Assembly (NCBI RefSeq): GCF_001522545.3
Contig: NC_031770.1
Span: 6,971,321 to 7,035,320, forward strand
Direction: 5' to 3'
Source of the DNA: Parus major
Lineage: Eukaryota > Chordata > Aves > Passeriformes > Paridae
DNA length: 64,000 nucleotides
In this document: positions 14,195 through 26,769 of the stretch, in pieces
Numbering within the stretch: the stretch's first letter is position 1
How the letters are laid out: every line of letters starts with the position of its first letter
Notes under the pieces: model-generated
Database searches by the model: none
What the model was told of the DNA's origin: nothing
Seen by the model: only the letters and a program-made list of their open reading frames with translations
Translations under genes and position numbers: made by a program

Positions 14195-17129
14195 TATCTG
14201 CTTTTGTCTCTCATGCTAAATAGTTTGAATGAATGATAAATATTAGTAATGCAAATGGTTATTCCTTAAAATATTTCTTGAATAGCAATGTGTCTCTGGT
14301 TTAGACCTTCTCATGTCTTGTTTTTCCTTAAAAAAAAAAAAAAGGAAAGCAACAGCACAGAGATTTCAATATGATGATTTTTTTTTGTTTGTTTGTTTTT
14401 TCTTAAATGAAAAAGGCATCTGGGGTTAACTCAACCAGAAAAGACAGGGAAATCAAAGTGATAGCTATATTTTTGTGTTTCATTTTGATTGCTCCATGCA
14501 GTTTTCTTCATTTGGGAAGTATGTACTTAAAAAGAGAGAAAAATCTCTATGCTTACACTTATGCTGTTTTTGCCATTTTAAAAATATACATACCAGTTAT
14601 TTCCATACAGAACATTTGAAATCAGGAAGAATTTGACAAGTCATTATGTGACTTGAATTCAAAAAAAGAAACCTGTCTGGATCAATATATTAAACAGGAA
14701 GGCATGGAAAATTAGAGTCGCAGTTCCATTTTAAATTGTTTAGCTTGTATTTTTGCAGCAACACCTCTCAAGAGGAGAAATAAATGTCTTTAAGAGAATG
14801 AAAGTTGAAGGAATTTAGAGAAAATAGACATATTTTTTCAGATTTTAGTTTTTTTCTCTTTCTACTTTTCCCATATGTGTGACGGCCTTTCTTTCATTGA
14901 CATTGAAGCTTTATTGAGACAAATCTTGACACATTTACTGATGCCAAGGAAAGCGTTATGCAGATTCATTCAACTTGGTAAGAAACACTGTTGGGGTTAC
15001 TCAGAATGAGGAAACGTGTCAGAACCTGCAAACTTGGATTGGCCTCTCTTCAGGACTCCTCATTTTTTGAGTGCCCCGTTGAACACATTGCCACTGATTT
15101 TTTCCAGAACCTTCTTTCAGGCAGCGAGTGTGTTGTTTTCTGAACCAAACCCATTGTGCCAGAAATGAGGTATCCAGAGTTGCTCACCTGTTTTTGGTGA
15201 TACTGGTGCAGTTTAACTTGTTTATCTGTGTCATTCAACAGCAGTTTGGAAGAGAAAAAACAGTGGTAATAGGATTTGGATTGCAGTGAAGCTGAGGGTT
15301 TCTTGCTGCCTGCAATGGCTCTGAATCAAGCCACAGATGGTGGTGAGATTCCTGTAGCTGCTGCTTTCCTTGCACAGGCATTCCAGCAATGCTGAGAGCA
15401 AGGCAAAGCCTTAGGAAAAACTGTAAAGTGGATCTGAGAGCAGATGTGCCCCAGCTGCAAGGGAAGTGATAATGGAAGCAGTCAATTTGGAACAGGGCGG
15501 ATGGCAGCAATCCGTGATCAGGGAGGAGTGTGCAGAAGGATGGAAGGGAAAAAATGATAGTGTGGGGTGACAGATAATAAATAGGGAGGGTAAAACCACT
15601 GTACTGAGGGGACTCAGGATAGCCATTGAAATACCCATAGGGATTGTGCCTGGGAACGGTAGAATGTAAGCTAAAAGTACGAATAACCTCCTTGGTCTTT
15701 AAGAAGAGTCTCAAGTTGTCTTTACTGTGATTTATGTTACTGGAGCTCCTCCACAAAATTACAGCCTCCTAATCCACAACTGCTGTTATTTATTCTGGAT
15801 AAAGAAGGCAGTTTTGACTGTGATCTCCCTTGACATTTTCCAAGGTCTACGCCTGTCTCATACCTTTCATCATCGTGTGCTTCTTCAAGGCATCTCTCTT
15901 AGCTCCCTCCAAAAGAAACACGCGTTACAGCCGCTCGCCCTGGACCAGAGTGACACAGATGTTGCAGGTTAGGGGAGATCAATTGCACAGCCCTGCTCCT
16001 CTTCACCTGGGAGCATCTTTGATGTGTTGACAAGATTGGAATCCAAATGTGGCATTGGCACACTGTATTGCAGTGGTTAGGGTGGCAGGAATGATATAAT
16101 ATAGCATCTCACTCAACAAGGTATTCTCCCTTTTTCATTTTACAATCTGTGTCAATGGCAGTTGAAACTATTAGACCTGCATTAAAATTACATATTACTT
16201 TATATAAATGGAGGCTATAAATATCACAAATAGTAAAAAACTAAAATTGCACTCGGGTTCAGAAGACAGTATGTTTAAAACCTTCAAAATTAAGGACATT
16301 TAGAGGAAATCCTCCATATCCAACTGCCCTTAATTTAATTCATTATTCTTTTTTGTCAGAGTATGATCTCACTACTATGTTAATGTCATTTAATAACTTT
16401 TTCTTGCAAGGTTGGCTCAGATCTGACTCAAACAGTAAAGGTTCAGCAATATTTCCTTGAGTATGTTGGTTTAGATGAAGCAGTAGGAGCAGGCTAACCT
16501 AGTGTTAAAGATGAAGCAATTGCCACGGTGGTCAGTAAATACTTTGGTTGCTGAGTATCACCTTTCTAAAGCTTTTATATCAATATATAGTCCTGTGGCT
16601 TCTTATTCCTTTTTCTTTTAATTTGAAAATATTATAAATGTAAAACTGCTATTGATCCGTAGGTGTGGCAGAATATTGATTAGAATGAGGGAGCTAGACA
16701 CTAAAATTGAGCTCATTAAGGAGTTGCTAGTAAGTAATGACCTGGATGCTGGAAGTGCTGATGCTGCATTAGGTGTGTCCTCTCCTACTAACCCGTGTGG
16801 GCTTGGGCCAGGCTTGCAGTGCCTGTGTCTTCTGAGCATCACATAGGGCTCATCATGGCCATTTCCTGGGGTGGAAATCTCCCTGGGCTGCCAGGAGCCT
16901 GCTCTGAGTCTAGCAGATCTGAATCTCACAGCTGTGCTCCTGGACATAAAACCAATGCACAAAACTGAGGGTTCTGTGTAATTTGTAATTGACTCTGGAG
17001 AAACTGAGTGGATTTGCTGGCCTTGGAAGTCTCTGCTTGTCTCATGAAGCTGGAGAAGTCTGGCTCAACATTTTTCATTAAAAGTAATTTTATACTGAAT
17101 CAGTGTAATAATATTCCTGTGGTGAGGAC

Positions 17130-17151
17130 TCAGAAGAGAGAGAGAGGGAGT
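17130..17151. repeat. Short (GA)n tract
   Basis: AGAAGAGAGAGAGAGGGAG, a purine-only dinucleotide repeat. Confidence 0.75.
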
Positions 17152-18169
17152 TCCTGAATATTTCTGGCGAGTACATATGATTTCCTGTTCTGAGGGAAGG
17201 ATTTCTTTCACCTAAATTTAGCTTGGGGGTCTAGCTTCACTCTGTAGTCAACAGCTCCCCACGAGAGCCATTCATCTGAGCTGAAACAGCTGAATTACCC
17301 TCTTCATTAACTGTAGAGAAAACCTCAGGCCAGAAGTCCAGCCTGGAACTGGGCAAGCAGAGATGAAACTGGATCTCAGCTTTCCTCTTAGCAACACACA
17401 CATAAGATGATGTATCTGGATACCACAGGATCTTGTGAGTAAAAACATGCCAGCAAGGAAGACATGCCCAAAGCCTGCTGTGCAGGTGCCCTGTCAGGCT
17501 GAAGGAATGGAATCCCTTATTACAATAGATGTTTTTAAGTTAATACAATTAAACAGTATTATTAGTCTTTGGAAAATATCCATAAACTTCATTTAAAAAA
17601 GAAAAAAAAAATGGTAAAATGGCTGTATCTGCATTGTTCTTGTGAAGGAATCTGCATCTTCAGGCCTTTCTTCTCAAAGTAATTAGACAGTGAGAGTTCA
17701 GAGACTCTGGAGGCAAAGCTAGAAACTGCTCTGTGCTCTGCAGCACCATGAGGCTGATGCAATACGGGACACACAGTTGTAATGTTCCTTTCTGTTCTTG
17801 AGAAAGGAAGAAGGATTTTTAATTTCTTGCTCTTCAGCATGAAGGAAGCTCATAACTGTTCTCTACTGGGGCTGAAAGCACATCACCGATGTGGTTCAAA
17901 ATCAGTTTGTCATTCATTTCAAGCCTGCTTTGGCACAGGATGGTATAGAAAGAAAAAAGAAATAAATCTGTTCTAAATTTGCATTTGATATTTTATTCTT
18001 TCTTTATCATCTGCATTTTTGCTGCTTTAATTGGCATTTCAACTGCAATGGCTTCTGAACATCCTAGGCAAATGCTGTCTTATAAGCCAAATTATTGTAT
18101 TTTTATCTTATTTTTTTACTTTTATCACTTTTTTTGCTGTGCAAAAAGAGGACTAAAAACTAGCTGAGC

Positions 18170-18535
18170 TGCTGGGATTTACAGGGAGGTGGTCAGAGGC
18201 ACAAGGTCCAGCTGGAGCCAGCCACTAGTCACGTAGCCCAGGGGCTGCCTGTGGGGCTGATGCAATTAAAGATCTTCATTAGTGACTCAGATGATGGGGA
18301 ACAAAGCACCCTGGGGAGTGTTGAGACAGCAGAGAGCTGTGAGGGCCGGTGTTTAAACACAAGAATTGACTGACTCACTGTCTGGTTGGTCAAACATCAG
18401 AAGAGGTTGCCCACAGACATTGTAGGATCTCCATCTTTGGAGATACTGCAGCCTTTACTGGCCGTGGTCCTGGGTGACCAGCTTTAGGTGGCCCTGCTTT
18501 GAGCAGTTGGGTTTCATGTCTCAGTATTTCTAAAT
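18170..18535 (+). mobile_element. CR1 LINE fragment, late ORF2 joined to 3' region
   Basis: The first half contains a decayed reverse transcriptase motif region (GATCTTCATTAGTGACTCAG, then ATGATGGGG, corresponding to IFI-ND-LDDG). The second half (from about 18400) resembles the CR1 tail: GAAGAGGTTGCCCACAGA, CATCTTTGGAGATACTG, GTGGTCCTGGGTGACC, TTAGGTGGCCCTGCTT and GAGCAGTTGGG. The two parts lie closer together than in a full element, so a stretch between them has been lost. The terminal octamer repeat is missing. No frame is intact. Confidence 0.8.
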
Positions 18536-21270
18536 AGAAATGCATGATGATTTTTAAAATACGTACCAAACTTGTTTTTAATTTGTATTCTTAATTTGTA
18601 GCTCCCCATAAGTTTTTCACTTCAACTACAAATATTCAAATAATTTAGGGAGAGAAAGCAGTCAAACCTCACCCCAGCATCGAGTTTTATGTGGAGAAAT
18701 CAAGTTGTTTGACCCAACTTCAGTCCAGACCTTTATACAGGCAGTTAATCGAGCTATTGCTTTTAATTACTAAAAGATTCTAAATCTGAAAAATTTAAAA
18801 TAAAAATTTGGTGAGATTCCTCAAGCAGTGAACCATCTTCATTTAATTCCATATTACAATGCTCTACTATCTTGTGTAGGTCATTGTAGCATCTGGTTTC
18901 ACTGTCTTCAAAAGTCTATCTTAAATTCATGTAAAGTTAGAATACACAGATGCTAAAAAGAACTCATTCCTCAATATTTTTTCACCATGCTCATTGTTGA
19001 ATGAATGTCATTTGGTTGAACTTTTTGATTACATAAGTTAAAAAAAAAAAAAGTCATTCATTGTGTAAACTGTGACTCATTTTATTCTTTAAAGACAGAG
19101 CAAACATGCTAGTATTTAGTATATTGTCATATTTAATTGTTCCTTTTTTTTTTTTTCTCTCTTCACTTTCAGGATAGGGAATTATGTTGGGATTCTCTGT
19201 TTGTGAATAGAGAATTTTCTTTGAGTGATAGATACTTCCAAAATCTCTTGTTTGCTAAATTATGGTTCAGAATTATGACCAAAAGATAATTAATTTCAGG
19301 AGAGAGGCTGGAACACAGCATAAGATTTTAATTTATTTTTCTTCCAGACAGAAGTATAAGCATTTTTAAAAGGTAAAAGGAGAGTATTATAGCTAGTAGT
19401 TTATAAAATCATTTGGTTTATAAGTTTTATCTAGTAACAGCAGCAAAACTTGAATCTGGGTGTTTGATGTTACTGATTTTAAGTATGTTTGTGAATAGTT
19501 TGTGCAGGAAAAGATGTACAATAGTTCCTGAAGTTTATTGTGTTTTATTATGTTTTTTGAAGTTCAGTGTTCTTTATAGCATGTTATTTTGGAAAGCATC
19601 TAAGGTGCACAAGGTTTTTAGGAGCTTAGGCTGAGGAACAGGAAGATAAGTAAAGCAAGGTGCATGAAGGAACGGCTCTCAAACAGGAGAATTAGTCCTC
19701 TTCATAAGATAATGCAGTGAAATCAGAGGAGGATTTGTGTTTGATACAATTTCTGTCTGCTGTGTTATCTGCTGGAAGAAAAGTGCTTACCCTGTATACA
19801 GCTTGTTTGTGGCAGAAATGACTCTGGGAGACCAGTTGAGAATGCCGAGCCCTTCATTTGAAGGCAGCCCTTGCTCTGTGTAAGCAATTAGGAGCTGTGG
19901 CTGCAGTAGGAGGCATGTGGTCATGTAGGCTTGGCAGCTGTATTCATCTAATGTAGAACAGTTAATACACTGCAGCTCAGTGTGAACTAGAACCCCTTGA
20001 TGTAGATAAGCCCTTAAGTATTTAAATACCCAGGTCCTTCTTACTGAAATGTCTTCGAGTCCAACTTGGCCTCCGCATGGTGACTATTGTAAATGTTCCT
20101 CATAAAGCTGCATTACATTTCATCCTAATTAGCACTGCTGCTGTAGCCTTGCTAAAGACACATTGGATTAAAAAGAACCAGAGGCTGAGCGCCCACATCC
20201 TCTCCTACAGGAATTAAATCAATTTCAGTCTTACAGTATTCACAGACCTGATTTAATTTGGCCTCTTTCTCTAGATGATTGCAAAAGCACAGTAGTAGTA
20301 GGCAGCTCCTGCCTTTATGACTTACATTTAACTTCAGAGCTGTGTCTGTTTTGAGTAGCATTTCTTAGTCCCCAAATAAAGCAAACATATTATTTTGGTA
20401 GCAAAGAAATTAAAGGTTCATAAATAAATAGTGGTTACCAGCAGCAAATTAAGATGAGAAACATTTTTATTGTGGAAATAGGAATGAATGTTACCTACTG
20501 TGAAATGTTTTTTTTAAAATTGAAATCAGATATATAATTGTTATTAATTATGCACAGAAAAGGTTAGAAACCCTACCATCTTTTGTCCATAAACCAAATA
20601 GTGTAGTATGTTGATATCCATGCTGTGAATTCCCTATTACTGCTCTGCCAGTAATTTCAACCTGGCATCTAGACTAAATTGTCTCCCTAGGAGCCAAGAG
20701 GAGCCACAGTTGATATGTGATCTCGGGCATGGGTCTTTCTTGAATGAATAAAAGCACTGTCACATTTTACGAAATTACATCTGCTAGTTATGTGCTGTGA
20801 TCATCTCAGAATGAGGGAGAGGGCAGAGCTCATCTGAGTTATGGCACAGACCCATATTCCAAAGGAACTTGATGGGATTTTATACAGTCTTGCAGCTCCA
20901 TTCCAGATATGTTTCAGCTGCAGAACACAGCCTGAAAGCAAGGTAATGATTGTGCCTACACAATAATTTTTAAAGTGCTCAGAAACACGCACAACACACA
21001 AATTTCCAGCCAGAGCTTGCTGAGCACGTTATTCTGTGAATGGGGATGAACAAGTTTGACAAGTGGCTGCCATGCATTTCTGAAATTGCAGTTCTCATCT
21101 TCTCTCACTCAGCAGAGATGAGAAGGAAGCCCCCAGAGCCCTCGTGTGCTTGGATCCAGCACCCCAGCACACAGCTGTGCTGCCAGATGTTGGCAGTGTG
21201 TGCTCAGCCTGTCCCACAGGGCAGCAGCCAGTCTTGTAAATCCCTTCAAAGTCCCTGTCATAGCTTTAAG

Positions 21271-21340
21271 TAGGTTCATTGAATGGTTGGGCTCTTAGAG
21301 GTGATCTTAGAGGTCTTTTACAACTTTAAGGATCTGTGAT
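21271..21340 (+). mobile_element. CR1 3'-end remnant
   Basis: GTGATCTTAGAGGTCTTTTA followed by CAACTTTAAGGATCTGTGAT resembles the CR1 3' tail (gatcttagaggtc..ttccaac..aaggattctgtgat). It is diverged and short. Confidence 0.55.
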
Positions 21341-22778
21341 CTTGATTAAACACCGTGCCAGTGGGATGCCTTTGCTTTGCAGCAGTGATGAATCTGTAGT
21401 GACCTGGGGGGAACCCTGGACCTCCAGCCCAAGGTCCTGGCTGGGTGGCTTTGTGACACATGTGGGGCTCCAAAGTTAGTAGTGGAGCTGTGTCCCAAAA
21501 GCATCATGAGGACCCAAGGAGCCATGGGATTTATGGAGCTTTGGAGGTGCTGCAGGACTGTTTCCCCATACTGGTTGTGGGGCCAGTGAGAGAAGGAACC
21601 ATGTAAGAGAAGGAACATGTAACTGAATAACTCTGTTACTCGTTTTCTGATGCAAATGAGTATCTGAGTCCCATGCTGTTACTCAAATTCTGCAAAGAAT
21701 AGAAAACAAAACACTTGTTTGGAGCAATTATCTCTTAATATGTGGAACTGCAACAGTGGTGAATTTTAAGATCTTTTTATAAACTGGACAAAATTGTCCT
21801 TTATGCTTTTCTCTGATTGCTGAAGTATCTGTTGCCCCTTCAGCCTAAGCTCTGTAACCATATGGTGGTTGTTTTTTCTTTTTTCTACTCTATTCTTCAT
21901 TTCTTTAAAGAGCTGATTCTTGTGATTTATTGGGTACAAACTACAAAGCTAAGTACTTTTCAGGATGTAAGTTGTAGTGGCTATGAGAAGGAATGAGACT
22001 ATAATTCTCCTCCACTTTATTTTAGTTAAGTATTTTCAGAGGGGAGGGGAGGATGTATTCTTTCCATTAGACCTCTCCTTTCTTAATCACCATTCCCTAA
22101 TTAATTCCCTGGTTAAATATAAAGCAAGCATTAGCTTTGAATAATGTTTTCCTGTGTGATTAAGTAAAGAAGAATTTCTTTCTTTTGTATGATGACTCAT
22201 TGCTGGGGGATCTGGAGGGGAGCCTCAGGGTGGATATTTGAGACTTTGGTCCCAGGTGCTCTCATACCTTTGAGCTGTGTCTGCTGTCAGTCCAGGGTGG
22301 GAGGCAAAGGTGATATCACATATCAGCTGAACACAAAGAAAATTGCCTCTCTTGTGAAATGACAGCTTTGTTTTTTTCCTGCTGGAAAACTGACTCTGGC
22401 TCACAGAAATGCAAATCTCAAGACAACACATACAGCTTAGCAGAAATGTAAATTATTTTTCTTGCTGGCACAGTGTCTGTAATATTTCTTGTTGCATGAT
22501 GTATATTCTTTGGTGTCCAAGCTGCCCCAAAAATGTACTCTTTCTTTTCACCAGCATCTTATAGTTCCTCCCTCAGAACCAGTTTGCAAACCTTTGGCTT
22601 GTACAGCTGTGTTGGGTCTCACCATAAACCACATCTGAAAGAACTGAGGTCAAGAACAGAATCAAAAATGGAGATTATAGTGAATGAGGGCATGGCTAAG
22701 AGGCATAACATAGTCTAAGCTGGTCAAGTTTATTTTACTGATGAAGAAACATTGTCTAACTCTACCCAGATGATATTG

Positions 22779-22796
22779 CTTTTTTTTTTTTTTTTT
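22779..22796. repeat. Poly-T tract
   Basis: A run of about 17 T. It lies about 340 bases upstream of the 31-nt exon, too far to serve as that exon's pyrimidine tract. Confidence 0.9.
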
Positions 22797-23135
22797 GATA
22801 CTGTAGTAGCTGATGGTGTTCATTTTTAGCTCATAGCATTAAATTTTAGCTCTACAGGTAGTTTTAAAAATGATTATGTGTTCAAATGTTGCTTGTAGCT
22901 CAAGATGTGTAAAAGAATGCAGCCTTACTATTGTAAGCAGCAAAAAAACCACATGGAATATGTTTCATATAATGACATGAGAATGCTGGTGATTTGACTG
23001 CTGTATCAGTGAATGCTACAATATACAGTCTCTGGGTGTTGTAAAACAGGCCCTTAAAAACACTCTTGCTTTTGATAAAAAGTATGGTAAACAGAAATCC
23101 CACTGATATTTTTTTCCCTTTCGTTTGTTTTCCAG

Positions 23136-23166
23136 GCCTTTCCCTGTATTTCAACTGGAATTTATG
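23136..23166 (+). CDS. MACROD2: MACROD2 internal exon (31 nt), second ADP-ribose-binding loop of the macro domain
   Basis: The exon reads AFPCISTGIY plus the first base of a glycine codon. It is bounded by a pyrimidine-rich acceptor (TTTTCCAG) and a strong donor (GTAAGA). MACROD2 is a macro-domain hydrolase that removes mono-ADP-ribose from acidic residues of modified proteins and also deacetylates O-acetyl-ADP-ribose. In the family, the STGIYG/F loop contacts the diphosphate and distal ribose of the ligand. This exon supplies S, T, G, I and Y of that loop, and the last glycine is completed by the next exon. It starts in phase 0 and ends in phase 1. The paralogue MACROD1 has a similar AFPCISTG stretch but continues differently, so the next exon decides for MACROD2. 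It is only part of the gene; the flanking coding exons are not in the window. Confidence 0.93.
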
Positions 23167-23496
23167 GTAAGACACACTTTCAATGTCACTTTTCTCACTC
23201 ATTTTTCCCCATTATTGGTGTTTCAAGCAGTGATATTTCATATCAGATGTCTCATGGTTGTTTTGTGACCTGACCCATGTATTTATACCATGTTAAACAG
23301 CAGAGACCCAAAGCCTGTGGCTGGATGCTGGGGAGCTGGGAGATGGGACACTTGTGTGCAACCTTTAGCAAAACCCTGGTTGCACTTCTGCAGCAACTCT
23401 TAAACACACTGCTATTCTTTCAACAGCAAAACATAGCAGGTCTGGCAGAATTTTCCATCCAGAAGGAAAGAAAGATTCCACAATGTCCAGGAATGG

Positions 23497-23527
23497 AGAA
23501 AAAAAATGAAAAAAAATGAAAAAAAGA
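23497..23527. repeat. Tandem A-rich repeat
   Basis: Three near-identical units of a G, A-run, TG pattern (GAAAAAAAATG), with a slippage-type structure. Confidence 0.85.
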
Positions 23528-23933
23528 AATCCAACTTGCTAGAGTAACAGGAAATTATCTTAGTTTCCTTGAGTTTTGCATCCACCATTTTAGTTTATTA
23601 ATTTACATGCAAATTTACATGGCCTGAAGGAACTGGAAGGAAACAGTTATTGTAAGGCTCTTGCTTTGTTGTAATCATAAGGTAATCCATCACTAAGAGT
23701 CAACTGGCTTTTGTTTGGCATTGTGAATGAAGCACAAGCACGATATTTGAAGGGGAAAAAAATGAGCAGTTCAATACTTAGAAAGGAAATGATAAATTTG
23801 AGAAAACATGCAAACTACAAAGGGAATATTTTTTTTTCCTTAAACAATAGCCTATGTTGATTTTTCTCCCATTTAGACCCAATAAATGATTGTAACTTTG
23901 ATTACTTACATGATTTATAGTTTTTAAAATAAG

Positions 23934-23982
23934 GATGTTTTAGAGAAACTTGTGGATGAGAAGATGTTTTAGAGAAACTTGT
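23934..23982. repeat. 20-bp direct repeat at 29-bp spacing
   Basis: GATGTTTTAGAGAAACTTGT occurs at 23934-23953 and again, identically, at 23963-23982. The second copy ends where the CR1 fragment at 23985 begins. Confidence 0.95.
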
Positions 23983-23984
23983 CA

Positions 23985-24127
23985 ACTCCTTGAAATGTTC
24001 CTTGAACTGAAGGACAGGTTGGATGGGACTTTGAGCAACTTGGTCTTGTGGAAGGTGCTCCAAGGGGGATTAGAACAAGATGATCTTTAGGGTCACTTCC
24101 AACCCAAACTATTCAATGATTTTATTC
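23985..24127 (+). mobile_element. CR1 3'-end fragment
   Basis: Clear CR1 tail features occur in order: GGTTGGATGGGACTTTGAGC, AACTTGGTCTTGTGGAAGG, GATGATCTTTAGGGTCACTT and CCAACCCAAACTATTCAATG. It ends close to the usual CR1 3' terminus and is followed by an A-rich tract at 24144-24180. It is a 5'-truncated copy, the common form of CR1. It lies about 0.8 kb downstream of the 31-nt MACROD2 exon. Confidence 0.88.
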
Positions 24128-24143
24128 TAAACAGCAATAAATT

Positions 24144-24180
24144 AAAAAAAAAAAATAAAATTAAAAAACAATTAAAAAAG
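24144..24180. repeat. A-rich tract
   Basis: A-runs broken by single T and C bases, just downstream of a CR1 3' end. CR1 elements do not normally end in poly-A, so this may be a separate simple repeat. Confidence 0.8.
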
Positions 24181-26521
24181 CCATTATCATGTAACAGTGC
24201 AGCATGACCAGTCATAACATATAGTAATTGTTAGATTAGATAATTTGAGCTTTGACTAAATGGATAATTCAGATTCAGGAGGTGAAAATGGGAGGCAAAA
24301 ATATTTAGGCTTCTTCCTTCTTTTTCAAGGACTTATGAAATTTTTTTTTGATGATTGAAAATCTGAAATAGGCTTCAAAAGGTAAAATCTAGTTCAATTT
24401 GGGTGCTGTATTCCCTTCTACCTGAATTACACTTCCATTGTTGCAGAAGAACATGCAGATGCCATTTCCATAAGAATATAAATCTGGTTTTAGATAAATC
24501 TCTTCCTCAGTTCTCAGTTTTGGTCCCCCTTTTGAATTTGGAGGCAATCTTTGCAATTTAGTCCTTGTCTCATTGGCTTAAATCTTGATATTTTACATAG
24601 ATACATTTTTATTATCATTTTTGAAAATCAAGCAAGGCATGCTGTAAATACATAGAAATTACTAATGAGTGGGATGTACAAATAATTATAGTTCACTTTA
24701 ATTTAGAATTTGCCTAGTTAATAGAAAAGTCTCAGCAGGTGATAAATATGGTTCCCTGAAGCCAGCAGAGAAAGTTGGGGAGGATCTCTGATAGGAATCT
24801 TGAGTTTATGGGAGGTTTTTGATGCTTTACTCAAAGGTAGCTGTGACATTACTGAAATATTAAATGAATAATAAAAAAGCAGCAGATGCTTTTTCTATAA
24901 TTGTTTGCTGTTTTCACTATTGAAAATAAATTAAAATGCATTTGTGCTAAAATGTTCTGGATTTCTGAAGCTGCTTTTTGGGGGTTTTTTTGTGGAAAAT
25001 GCAACCTGTAATTGATTGTACTGTTTACATTTTAATAAATACTTTCTATTCTTCAATTAAAAAAATACTTCCCTTCTTTTCCACTGCCTGAGGGTAGTAA
25101 TTAAGCAGGCAGCCCTGGATCTGGCTTCAGGTGTCAGTATTTTCAAGAATGTTTGACAGCAGTTGCATTGCTAAAATTACAATATGGGTGGTTATGTGTT
25201 TACAGTGTAAAATATGCACAAACCCTAAAAATCTGTGCTTTGAACTTGTTGTTTTGCTTTCTCCTTTAACCATGCATATTCCTTTAGATAAAGGCAGTGT
25301 CTAGATGAAAGAATGGATCAATCTTATTTCTGTTGGCCAAGCTGATTAGGATATCTGTGCTGTGCAGGTAACACTGGACTATCCAAAAAAACATTACGGA
25401 AGGAACACACTAGTTGTTTCCTTGTCTTGGAACCATACAAACAAATCCTTTCCCTTTAGGAACCCCTGGCTGAGGACACAATTTCTCCTACAAACTCAAG
25501 TACAGAAATTTGCAAGGGACCAACTGAGTATATCCAGTTTGAGAATGTGGATTGAGTCCTGCTCCAGACTCTTGCAGATGTATGGATTGCTCACCTTCAC
25601 TCTTGTCATTAGGACAGTGTTCACACTTCTCTGGGGAGCATTCTTGCTTTCATCACTGCAGAGCACTCCTTTACTCCCATAGAAAAAGGAAGCTGGGAAG
25701 AAACAAGCCAAGCAAGGCTTTTTCTGAGCTCATGGCAAAGGGCAGATTGCTTTTCATGGGAAGAGTGTCAGGTAGAGGAAAAGTCTGCCCTCCTCCCCAG
25801 ACACTTTCCTGATGCTCCATCTCCACCCATCGTGCTGTCGATGTTTCAGCTTGAACAAGTTACAGCCTTGAGAAGGCCATTTGACTTCTGCACTGTGCCA
25901 GCAGTCAAAACTTTGATTTTCATGTGCTCCTGTTTAAAGAGTGCTGGCCACAAATCCACTCATAAAGGATCTTTGATTTAAGAAGCTTGATTCAAATGAG
26001 GGATTCCATCCTTGAGAAATTACGTAGAGAGCAACCAATGCTAAATGTTTGTAAAGACTGAAAAACAAGTGAGAGTCTGCCCACAGGCAGTCTGGGAAAA
26101 AAATTCCCTATGAGATCCCAAATCCCTAATCTGTTTTCCTAAGAGATCCCTGTCACCTTTAATAAGCTTAAGAACTGCTAATCAGTCTAAGAAAGCAAAG
26201 GTTGTGAAGGTTTATATCCCCATGGATCCCTGGGTTTCTCTCTTCCATTGCAATAAATGCTTTTCTTTATACCAAGAGCATGAGGTTTCCCAAATAAAAC
26301 TATTTTGGGGGGTGGAGTGAGGATTTGCATCCTTCCCATGGCATTAGGGAGGTATTGGAGTATCAAGCTACACACATCCTCAGCAGCTGTTTAGTAACAC
26401 AGAAACATAAGCCAGACCAGTTCGATTTTTAGGAATTTTCTTACATTTCATCTCTTTTTCCTTTTTAAAGCAATTTTACTATCTGTTTGGGAGAGAAAAA
26501 AAAATATTAAAAGGGATGAAA

Positions 26522-26569
26522 ATATCTTTATATATCTATGTATAGATATCTATATATCTGAATCTATAG
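26522..26569. repeat. TATC/TATA-type degenerate microsatellite
   Basis: Degenerate repeats of TATATCTA and TAGATATC, with several local palindromes. Confidence 0.75.
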
Positions 26570-26723
26570 TTCAGAGGGTAGAAAGTGCTATTTTAGGCTG
26601 CAGTGTGTCAGATTTTCATGTTATACCAGCGGATCACCATTTACATGTCCAGTTTCCCCTTAATTAATGTCCTATGTCTGAGGTACCTCCAGACTGGGGG
26701 ACTGGGGGGAGGGGAAATGCCAC

Positions 26724-26769
26724 TTTAGTAGATTTTTAGTAGATTTTAATAGATCTTTAGTAGATTTTC
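26724..26769. repeat. Short tandem repeat, unit about 11 bp, about four copies
   Basis: The unit TTTAGTAGATT is repeated about four times, the third copy being diverged (AATAGATC). Confidence 0.88.

Larger units (their letters stand above)
1..23135 (+). other. MACROD2: MACROD2 intron, 3' part (upstream of the 31-nt exon)
   Basis: This is non-coding sequence inferred to be intron because it ends in a good splice acceptor (pyrimidine-rich tract, then TTTTCCAG at 23128-23135) in front of a recognisable MACROD2 exon. It is AT-rich and holds CR1/LINE fragments, an AT microsatellite, homopolymer tracts and short tandem repeats, listed separately. I looked for the preceding macro-domain exon, which should encode the segment ending just before AFPCISTG, and did not find it. 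Open frames here reach 173 codons (15235-15756, minus) but match no family I know. The intron's 5' end lies outside the window. Confidence 0.85.

Noticed and set aside
13920..14214. Minus-strand frames rich in Tyr, Ile and Cys
   Set aside because: They are translations of the AT/AC microsatellite.
16618..16962. 114-codon minus frame and a 64-codon + frame with a coiled-coil-like start (MIRRCGRILIRMRELDTKIE)
   Set aside because: Short, no splice signals I can support, and no recognisable homologue. A transposon relic is possible but unproven.
1..23135. Preceding MACROD2 exon, or the nested FLRT3 gene known from a MACROD2 intron
   Set aside because: No matching peptide was seen. FLRT3 would appear as a single open frame of nearly 2 kb, and no such frame exists here.
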